A DNA stretch of 6,342 nucleotides from positions 1-6,342 of the forward strand of contig JAULYI010000105.1 of assembly GCA_032117915.1 (NCBI GenBank). The letters are read 5' to 3'. Numbering within the stretch: the first letter of the stretch is position 1; the number at the start of each line of letters is the position of its first letter. This stretch comes from ZLKRG46 sp032117915 (lineage in GTDB: Bacteria; Bacteroidota; Ignavibacteria; Kapaibacteriales; Kapaibacteriaceae). Below the pieces are notes generated by a model, which was not told the DNA's origin, did no database searches, and was given only the letters and a program-made list of their open reading frames with translations. The position numbers were made by a program, and so were the translations under genes. Shown here piece by piece: positions 1-4,641 of the stretch.

Positions 1-1012
1 ACGCAGCGGCTATGCGTACGTGCGCGACGGTAGCGTGTACTTTGACGTGGCGGCCTACCGCAAGGACCATCCCTACGGTCGGCTCTTCCACATCGACGTC
101 GAGAACTTCCGCGAAGGCGTACGTATCGACGCCGACGAGTACGAACGCGAGTCGGTGAGCGACTTCGTGCTGTGGAAGGCACGCAAGGATGCCGAACCGT
201 ATTGGGAGTTTACTATTGACGGTGTGGACCTACCCGGACGTCCGGGCTGGCATATCGAATGCTCGGCCATGTCGCACGAGCTGCTCGGATTGCCCTTCGA
301 CATTCACACCGGAGGTGTCGACCTGCGCTTCCCGCACCACGAAGACGAGTTGGCTCAGTGTACGGCTGGCTATCACGTGCCGGAGCAGGCGGCCTTCTGG
401 GTACACAATGAATTCCTCGAGGTCGAAGGCAAGAAAATGTCGAAGTCGCTCGGCAACTTCTACACGCTGCGCGACCTGATTGCTATGGGCTTCGACCCCA
501 TTGATGTTCGCTACACGCTCATGGCCGCTCACTATCGGTCGGTTCTGAACTTTACATTCGATAGTCTGCGAGCTGCATCGACATCCCGAAAACGCATTCA
601 ACAGTTCATCTGGGATCTGATTGATGCTGCTGGTGGAAGCGATGTTGCATCGTCGGGTCCAATGCCCGATGAGGTTGCTGATGCCTTTGCCAACGACCTG
701 AACGTTCCACAGGCAATAGCACGCATGTATGAGTATTGCGCTCGACATTCGGGGGCAAAAGCTGATACGAATGTAGCCCGCGAGGTGCTCGGTGCACTGT
801 ATGCAATCAACGACGTCCTGGCAGTGTGGACGTTCACACCACGTCCAACCTTGATCATCCCCGACGACGTGCGCGCCATTGCCGACGAGCGATGGGCGGC
901 GCGGGCTGCCAAGAACTGGGCCGAGAGTGACCGCCTGCGTGAGGTGCTGGCTGGCATGGGCTGGACAGTGAAAGACAGTAAAACGGGCTACGACCTCGAG
1001 CCGTCGGCATGA
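1..1012 (+). CDS. cysS: Cysteinyl-tRNA synthetase, 5'-truncated by window edge
   Basis: Class I aminoacyl-tRNA synthetase that charges tRNA-Cys with cysteine in the cytoplasm. The reading frame is open from base 2, so the gene enters from the left. About 336 residues are visible; the family is usually about 460-490 aa, so the Rossmann N-terminus with the HIGH motif lies outside. Visible hallmarks are GWHIECSAMS, whose Cys (260-262) is a family zinc ligand, then GGVDLRFPHHEDE, whose first His (335-337) and last Glu (347-349) complete the zinc site, and KMSKS at 434-448. The usual HHENE reads HHEDE, a mild change that keeps the ligands. The C-terminal helical anticodon-binding part follows and ends at TGA 1010-1012, overlapping the next ATG (ATGA), which suggests translational coupling. 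Synonymous third positions become clearly more AT-rich in about 542-781. Identity is secure; only the N-terminus is unseen. Confidence 0.97.
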   Translation, partial: RSGYAYVRDGSVYFDVAAYRKDHPYGRLFHIDVENFREGVRIDADEYERESVSDFVLWKARKDAEPYWEFTIDGVDLPGRPGWHIECSAMSHELLGLPFDIHTGGVDLRFPHHEDELAQCTAGYHVPEQAAFWVHNEFLEVEGKKMSKSLGNFYTLRDLIAMGFDPIDVRYTLMAAHYRSVLNFTFDSLRAASTSRKRIQQFIWDLIDAAGGSDVASSGPMPDEVADAFANDLNVPQAIARMYEYCARHSGAKADTNVAREVLGALYAINDVLAVWTFTPRPTLIIPDDVRAIADERWAARAAKNWAESDRLREVLAGMGWTVKDSKTGYDLEPSA

Positions 1013-1827
1013 TCCGTGGCGTTACCATCATAGGCACGGGACGGGTTGGAGGTGCCATTGCCAAGCGTCTGCACGACCGTGGCGTGATGGTGCATGCCAT
1101 AGCGCATCGCGACTTTGCCACGTGGTTGGGAACGCATGCGTCTGTTGGTCAGGCTCTCATCCTTGCCGTCAGCGACGCCGCCATGTCCGACGTTGTCCGC
1201 GCCATCGCCGCGTCCACCCGCTCGCTCATCGACGTCGTGGCCTTGCATGTCAATGGATCGCTTCGCCCCTATGTGTTGCAGCCGTTAACGGCAATCGGTG
1301 CTACGATCGCCAGTGCGCATCCCTTCCAGACCTTTGCAACGGACGACCCCACGGCGCTGGATGGGATTGGATGGGGCGTTGAATGCACCGATGACGACTG
1401 GCCACTGATCGACCGGCTGGTGCAAGCCACGGGCGGTCTGCCGGTGCGGCTAACGGACATGACAGACGATCGTAAACGGATGTATCATGCGGCTGCTGTT
1501 GCAGCATCGAACTTCACCTACGCTGCATATCAGCTTGGGCGTGACCTTGCCGATGTCGTAGGCATACCGGCTGATGTGATGTTGCCGCCCATCATGCAGC
1601 GCACATGCAGCAATGCTATCGCCGCATTACAGACCGACGCACCCTTCGGTATGACCGGTCCTATCGTACGTGGCGACGTCGAGGGTGTCCAACGGCAACT
1701 TGATGCACTCCCCGCCGAGCAACGACTGATCTTTGCCCAGCTGGGGCTGGCCCTAGTCGAAGTCGTGACGAACCGTCATTGCGCCACCACGATCGACGCC
1801 ATGCGTGATGTCTTACGCAAGCGCTGA
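1009..1827 (+). CDS. Rossmann-fold / DUF2520 domain protein (COG5495-type predicted oxidoreductase)
   Basis: 272-residue cytoplasmic protein with the two-domain plan of the Rossmann-like plus DUF2520 family, related in fold to NADP-dependent and F420-dependent oxidoreductases and 6-phosphogluconate dehydrogenase-like enzymes. Its substrate is not known and I do not assign one. The N-terminus carries a dinucleotide-binding glycine motif, GTGRVGG (G9, G11, G14), after a hydrophobic beta strand. Further family-typical blocks are HPFQTFA (104-110), YHAAAVAASN (159-168) opening the helical DUF2520 half, and GPIVRGD (217-223). The ATG overlaps the cysS stop by 4 bp, which fixes the start and implies one transcript. 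The 3' end overlaps the likely true rpe stop on the other strand (1813-1815). Length is normal for the family and no frame damage is seen. The family call is strong; biochemical function is open. Confidence 0.9.
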   Translation: MIRGVTIIGTGRVGGAIAKRLHDRGVMVHAIAHRDFATWLGTHASVGQALILAVSDAAMSDVVRAIAASTRSLIDVVALHVNGSLRPYVLQPLTAIGATIASAHPFQTFATDDPTALDGIGWGVECTDDDWPLIDRLVQATGGLPVRLTDMTDDRKRMYHAAAVAASNFTYAAYQLGRDLADVVGIPADVMLPPIMQRTCSNAIAALQTDAPFGMTGPIVRGDVEGVQRQLDALPAEQRLIFAQLGLALVEVVTNRHCATTIDAMRDVLRKR

Positions 1828-1886
1828 GCGCATTGCCTTGATATTCGCCGCGATGTCTCCGTGGACGATGCCGCTGCCGCTAACAA
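1813..1886 (-). other. rpe: Left copy of the rpe 3' end, carrying the likely true stop codon
   Basis: Read on the minus strand, this stretch repeats codons from within Leu193 of rpe to the end and supplies what the main copy loses at the N gap: Leu, Ala and the stop TAA (complement of 1813-1815). It therefore completes a 216-residue Rpe ending RSALA. Upstream of this fragment (above 1886) the sequence departs from rpe and enters a GC-rich repeat, so the fragment by itself is not a gene. It overlaps the DUF2520 stop codon tail to tail by 15 bp (1813-1827). I take it as the true rpe terminus displaced by an assembly error. A real duplicated remnant is the alternative. Confidence 0.8.
1820..1886. 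repeat. 67-bp perfect direct repeat, left copy
   Basis: Identical base for base to 2037-2103 (offset 217). Identity ends sharply at 1887 (A) versus 2104 (G). The right copy begins immediately after the N run. This pattern fits two overlapping contig ends that were scaffolded without being merged. It encodes the last part of rpe on the minus strand and the last codons of the DUF2520 gene on the plus strand. Confidence 0.95.
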
Positions 1887-1895
1887 ACATTCGCC

Positions 1896-2026
1896 TACCC
1901 CCGGGCTACCGCCACCATTCCGTACCCCGGGCTGCCGCTACCATTCCGTACCCCGGGCTGGCGCCCGGGGCTAGCATCGTTACGCCCCTATGGGGCTCTC
2001 GCCATTACCGCGGCTTACGTCATTAC
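1896..2026. repeat. GC-rich palindromic intergenic repeat element
   Basis: Non-coding repeat sequence between the duplicated rpe ends. It opens with near-identical units of about 26 bp at 1896-1922 and 1923-1948, each of the form TACCCCGGGCT followed by a CCGCNACCATTCCG-like half, with a partial third unit from 1949. That third unit runs into a perfect hairpin, CCCCGGGC-TGGC-GCCCGGGG (1951-1970). A second hairpin, GCCCC-TAT-GGGGC, lies at 1984-1996. The end holds two CATTAC words (2003-2008 and 2021-2026) before the N run. The structure resembles REP-like multicopy intergenic repeats, which commonly break assemblies. Copy number cannot be judged from one window. The plus-strand reading frame through it (1805-2044) crosses the gap and is not a gene. 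Confidence 0.75.
1951..1970. repeat. Perfect 8-bp stem, 4-nt loop inverted repeat
   Basis: CCCCGGGC, loop TGGC, GCCCGGGG. The all-GC stem would form a very stable hairpin in RNA or single-stranded DNA. There is no following T tract, so it does not look like a standard intrinsic terminator. It appears to be the core of the surrounding repeat element. Confidence 0.85.
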
Positions 2027-2036
2027 NNNNNNNNNN
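2027..2036. other. Assembly gap (10 N)
   Basis: Ten consecutive N, a conventional scaffold-gap length, so the true distance is unknown. The gap lies between the palindromic repeat and the second copy of the 67-bp rpe end. It truncates the main rpe reading frame two bases into codon 215. Confidence 0.99.
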
Positions 2037-2103
2037 AGCGCTGAGCGCATTGCCTTGATATTCGCCGCGATGTCTCCGTGGACGATGCCGCTGCCGCTAA
2101 CAA
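2037..2103. repeat. 67-bp perfect direct repeat, right copy
   Basis: Second copy of 1820-1886, starting at the first base after the N run and continuing without interruption into the body of rpe. This copy is in its natural context, because Leu193 onward reads in frame with the rest of the enzyme. Confidence 0.95.
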
Positions 2104-2680
2104 GGATGCTGGCGCCGGCGTTGACGGCGTCGCGGGCGTTGTCGATCTTGATGCCGCCGTCGACTTCGATCTCGACATGCGAGAGACCGTTGATGTCCAG
2201 CCAGGTGCGAAGGCGCTCGCAGCGAGGCAGAAACGACGGGATAAACGACTGTCCGCCATAGCCGGGATTGACGCTCATTAATAACACGAAGTCGGCGTCG
2301 CCAGCAGCCTCAAAGGCATACTCGAGCGGTGTTGCGGGATTGAGCACCACGCCTGCTCGGCAGCCGTGCTGCTTGATGCGGTGCAATGTGCGGTGCAGGT
2401 GCGGCGCAACCTCGGCGTGCACGCTGATCCATGAAGCACCGGCTTCGGCAAACTGCTCTACCTGGTGATCGGGATTCGTTACCATCAGGTGCACGTCAAG
2501 GGGCAGTGCGGTAACGCGCTTGAGCGCCGTGACGACGCCCGGACCGAACGTGATCGGCGGCACGAAATGTCCATCCATGACATCTACGTGCAGCACGTCG
2601 GCTCCGCCGGCGTCCATGGCTCGCACGTCACGCTCTAGGTTGGCGAAATCGGCCGACAAGATCGATGGGGCGATCATCAT
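2037..2680 (-). CDS. rpe: Ribulose-phosphate 3-epimerase, 3' end cut by assembly gap
   Basis: Interconverts ribulose 5-phosphate and xylulose 5-phosphate in the pentose phosphate pathway; a cytoplasmic TIM-barrel metalloenzyme. 214 residues are visible. Family marks are IAPSILSADF at the N-terminus, metal and catalytic residues H31 and D33 (in HVDVMD), H64 (DVHLMV) and D174 (EVDGGI), the flexible-loop block NPGYGGQSF (138-146), and phosphate-binding SGSGIV (195-200). The E. coli equivalents are H33, D35, H66 and D177. The start is the first of two adjacent ATGs (2680-2678), with GGAGG six bases upstream and the upstream gene's TGA overlapping it (ATGA). The frame runs into the N gap; the copy at 1813-1886 supplies the last two residues and the stop, giving 216 aa, a normal length. 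Nothing suggests loss of function. Confidence 0.95.
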
Positions 2681-3222
2681 GGTCCACCTCCGGAAAGTCC
2701 AAACTGTATGCCGTACGGCGAGCGTCCGCCGTCGGTCGTAAAGCCGTTGGCAACCACGCCAACCTGCAGTTGTAGCCACGAGGCAAGGCGGATCGTACCG
2801 CCAATACCGGACGTAACGCCAAAGCCCCATTCCAGCGTGTTGTCAGAGAACGGATTAAAGCCCGTAGCGCCGGAGCGGGAGCTCATAGCCACGCCGCCCT
2901 GTAGCCACGCAAAGGCCCCAACCGTGCGGTCGCCCACAAGCCAGTAGCCCGGACCGAAGGTCAGCGCAAGCACGTCGCGTTCGCCCACGCCACTCGTGAG
3001 CAGCGTAAGGCCGGCATAGAGACGTTTTGAGTCGTTGATCGACGAAAAGCCACTGAAGCCAAAGCCCCAGTTCGGTGCATCGTTCACTTGCGGCGTCCAC
3101 GTCCGCTGGATCGACAGCAGACTCCACTGTTGCGACGAACCCGGTTCGCTGCCAAGCTCCGTCTGTGCCCGAGCCACGACGCATGCCGCGGCCATGGCGA
3201 TGATGAAACGTACGATGTGCAT
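2677..3222 (-). CDS. Exported protein of unknown function, possibly an outer-membrane beta-barrel
   Basis: I do not recognise a named family. From Met at 3222 the protein has 181 residues and opens with a signal peptide: short basic n-region MHIVR, hydrophobic core FIIAMAAACVV, and a likely cleavage after ARA before QTELG. The mature part is rich in glycine, serine and aromatics with alternating amphipathic stretches (for example WGFGFSGFSS and VLALTFGPGYWLVG) and no transmembrane helix, which fits a small outer-membrane barrel or other surface protein; this is inference. It ends GLSGGGP without the usual terminal aromatic residue of barrels. Upstream in-frame ATGs at 3249 and 3261 would add 9 or 13 residues (MSGRMANLPIFAP) before the signal. 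I prefer 3222 because it gives a normal n-region, though no start has a clear Shine-Dalgarno. Its TGA overlaps the rpe ATG, so the two are probably co-translated. Confidence 0.75.
   Translation of the reverse strand: MHIVRFIIAMAAACVVARAQTELGSEPGSSQQWSLLSIQRTWTPQVNDAPNWGFGFSGFSSINDSKRLYAGLTLLTSGVGERDVLALTFGPGYWLVGDRTVGAFAWLQGGVAMSSRSGATGFNPFSDNTLEWGFGVTSGIGGTIRLASWLQLQVGVVANGFTTDGGRSPYGIQFGLSGGGP
2687..2691 (-). promoter_or_regulatory. Ribosome binding site of rpe
   Basis: GGAGG on the minus strand, six bases before the first of the tandem ATGs (2680). It lies inside the last codons (Gly-Gly-Gly-Pro) of the exported-protein gene. It is the clearest Shine-Dalgarno in the window and supports the chosen rpe start. 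Confidence 0.7.
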
Positions 3223-3257
3223 CGGTGCGAAGATCGGTAGATTTGCCATTCGACCAC

Positions 3258-3349
3258 TCATTGACAGTTCATTGACGGCTCATTGACGGCTCACTGACGA
3301 TTCACATAGACGGCTCATTAGACGGCTCATTAGACGGCTCATTGACGGC
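3258..3349. repeat. Eight-unit tandem repeat (11-13 bp) in the divergent promoter region
   Basis: Consensus on the plus strand TCATTGACGGC. Units: 3258-3268, 3269-3279, 3280-3290, 3291-3301 (11 bp each), 3302-3314 (13 bp), 3315-3326 and 3327-3338 (12 bp, TCATTAGACGGC) and 3339-3349 (11 bp). The array fills nearly all of the space between the exported-protein gene and trpS and ends one base before the trpS ATG. Five units carry TTGAC, a partial -35-like word, but no convincing -10 partner is evident. The period is close to one helical turn, so protein binding on one DNA face is possible. On the minus strand each full-match unit contains ATGA. Confidence 0.93.
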
Positions 3350-3350
3350 C

Positions 3351-4364
3351 ATGGAACAGACCCCCGCCCCACGCAAAAAGATCATCCTCTCGGGGATGCA
3401 GCCCACGAATGACCTGACGTTCGGACAGTATGCCGGCGCCCTGCGTAACTGGGTCGACCTGCAGCATGACTACGACAGTCTATTCTGTGTGGTCGATATG
3501 CATGCCATCACGGTGCGCCAGGTGGCCGCCACGCTGCGGAAGCGTACGCTCGACGTGGCCGCCATGTATATCGCGGCAGGCATCAACCCCGAGGTGGCAA
3601 CGCTCTTCGTGCAGTCGCACGTACCCGAGCATGCACAGCTGCAATGGGTGCTGACGTGCATGACGGGCTTCGGTGAATGTTCGCGCATGACGCAGTTCAA
3701 GGACAAGTCGGCCCAGCATGCCGACAACGTGAACGTCGGTCTGTTCACGTATCCCATCCTGATGGCTGCCGATATCCTGCTCTACAATGCCGACCTGGTG
3801 CCGGTGGGCGAGGATCAGAAGCAGCATCTCGAGCTGACGCGGAATCTGGCCGAGCGGTTCAACCACCACTATTCGGACACCTTCACGGTGCCCGAGCCCT
3901 TCATCCCCAAGGTTGGCGCACGCATCATGTCGCTGCAAGAGCCTACCAAGAAAATGTCGAAGTCCGATCCGAACGAAAAGGCAACGATCTTCCTCACCGA
4001 CTCCGATGCCGAGATCCGCAACAAGATCAAGCGTGCCGTCACAGACTCCGGCACGGACATCACGTACGACACCGAAGCACGTCCAGGCATTGCCAACCTA
4101 ATGACGTTGCACCATATCGCTACCGGACAGTCCTTCGCCGAGATCGAGGCGTCATTCAAGGGGCTGGGCTATGCCCCCTTCAAAGAGGCGGTGAGTGACT
4201 CGGTGGCACGGTTCGTGCAGCCCGTACGGGAGCGATATGAAGCGGTCCGTGCCGATGAAGATGCCCTGCGCGCTACACTGAAGCGCGGCGCCGAGCATGC
4301 ACGTGACCGTGCACGCAAGCTGCTGCGAAAAGTGTACAAGAAAACCGGTTTTGTCGAACTGTAA
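3351..4364 (+). CDS. trpS: Tryptophanyl-tRNA synthetase
   Basis: Class Ic synthetase that charges tRNA-Trp with tryptophan in the cytoplasm, acting as a homodimer in this family. The 337-residue length is normal. Visible marks are the HIGH-like segment LTFGQYAGAL with TFGQ at 23-26 (E. coli has TIGN), DMHAITVRQ, FVQSHVPEHAQL, RMTQFKDKS, the tryptophan/adenylate-site block VPVGEDQKQH (150-159) and KMSKS at 201-205. The segment before the HIGH-like motif reads QPTND where many relatives have QPSG. I chose ATG 3351; a TTG at 3342 in the same frame would add three residues but lies inside the tandem repeat and makes a worse N-terminus. No Shine-Dalgarno is visible. It heads a likely operon with the zinc ribbon and helicase and is divergent from the exported-protein gene. 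Confidence 0.97.
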   Translation: MEQTPAPRKKIILSGMQPTNDLTFGQYAGALRNWVDLQHDYDSLFCVVDMHAITVRQVAATLRKRTLDVAAMYIAAGINPEVATLFVQSHVPEHAQLQWVLTCMTGFGECSRMTQFKDKSAQHADNVNVGLFTYPILMAADILLYNADLVPVGEDQKQHLELTRNLAERFNHHYSDTFTVPEPFIPKVGARIMSLQEPTKKMSKSDPNEKATIFLTDSDAEIRNKIKRAVTDSGTDITYDTEARPGIANLMTLHHIATGQSFAEIEASFKGLGYAPFKEAVSDSVARFVQPVRERYEAVRADEDALRATLKRGAEHARDRARKLLRKVYKKTGFVEL

Positions 4365-4383
4365 CCTCCGTTACCACCACACC

Positions 4384-4641
4384 ATGCCTACCTACGACTA
4401 CTCATGCAAGACCTGCGGCGCCGTGTTCGAGGTCTTGCAGCCCATGAACAACGCACCCCTTACCACATGCACCGTCGAAACCTGCAAAGGCGACCAGCCC
4501 GGGGCCGGCCACGTCGAGCGCATGATCAGTGGCGGTAGCGGTGTGATCTATCGCGGTGGCGGATTCTACCTTACGGACTACGTGAGGAAATCCGGCGGCG
4601 ATGGCGGCTCGTCATCGTCGGCGTCCGGGAGCGGCGAATGA
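4384..4641 (+). CDS. FmdB-family zinc ribbon protein
   Basis: Small 85-residue protein of the FmdB/CxxC_CxxC_SSSS putative regulatory family; the biochemical role of the family is not established. It opens MPTYDYSCKTCG (C8, C11), the standard first zinc knuckle, followed by FEVLQPM. The second knuckle is unusual: C29 and C34 are separated by four residues instead of the common CxxC. The conserved ISGGSGVIYRGGGFYLTDY block follows (about 53-71), then a Gly/Ser-rich low-complexity tail, which is typical of the family. The ATG at 4384 is chosen because family members start MPTY; an in-frame ATG at 4297 lies within trpS. It begins 19 bp after trpS and its TGA overlaps the helicase ATG, so all three are probably one transcript. 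No Shine-Dalgarno is seen. Confidence 0.9.
   Translation: MPTYDYSCKTCGAVFEVLQPMNNAPLTTCTVETCKGDQPGAGHVERMISGGSGVIYRGGGFYLTDYVRKSGGDGGSSSSASGSGE
4627..4631 (+). promoter_or_regulatory. Probable ribosome binding site of the helicase gene
   Basis: GGGAG (containing GGAG) six bases before ATG 4638, inside the last codons of the zinc-ribbon gene. The spacing is good and supports this start, but the match is partial and coding constraint on the Gly/Ser tail could produce it by chance. Confidence 0.45.

Noticed and set aside
230..748. Long minus-strand ORF (172 codons) antisense to cysS
   Set aside because: It is a frame shadow of a strongly conserved gene in high-GC DNA, with no recognisable domain and no start signal. 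The same applies to the ORFs at 3480-3938 (-), 3677-4198 (+), 4578-4943 (-) and 5700-6080 (-).
1951..1996. Intrinsic terminators for the convergent genes
   Set aside because: Neither hairpin is followed by a T tract on either strand, and the element's placement between the genes is itself doubtful.
1805..2044. Plus-strand ORF of 79 codons across the palindromic repeat and the N gap
   Set aside because: It starts inside the DUF2520 gene, its middle is hairpin repeat, and its end depends on the number of N. The translation (PGLAPGA-like) is the kind produced by GC-rich intergenic repeats.
2681..2830. N-terminal extension of the rpe frame upstream of 2680
   Set aside because: The added residues do not resemble Rpe, lie inside the exported-protein gene in another frame, and the family start with a GGAGG site is at 2680.
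3283..3310. Sigma-70-like promoter for trpS: TTGACG with a 16-bp spacer and CATAGA
   Set aside because: The -10 box matches only 3 of 6 consensus bases and the -35 word is part of a tandem repeat, so it arises by repetition. It is not strong enough to annotate.
3258..3349. CRISPR array
   Set aside because: The units are 11-13 bp, contiguous and without unique spacers, and no cas gene is present.
3342..3350. TTG start giving trpS three extra residues
   Set aside because: It lies within the last tandem repeat unit and has no Shine-Dalgarno; ATG 3351 gives the normal TrpS N-terminus.
4297..4383. Upstream ATG that would lengthen the zinc-ribbon protein by 29 residues
   Set aside because: It lies in another frame of trpS, and FmdB proteins begin with MPTY, which matches ATG 4384.
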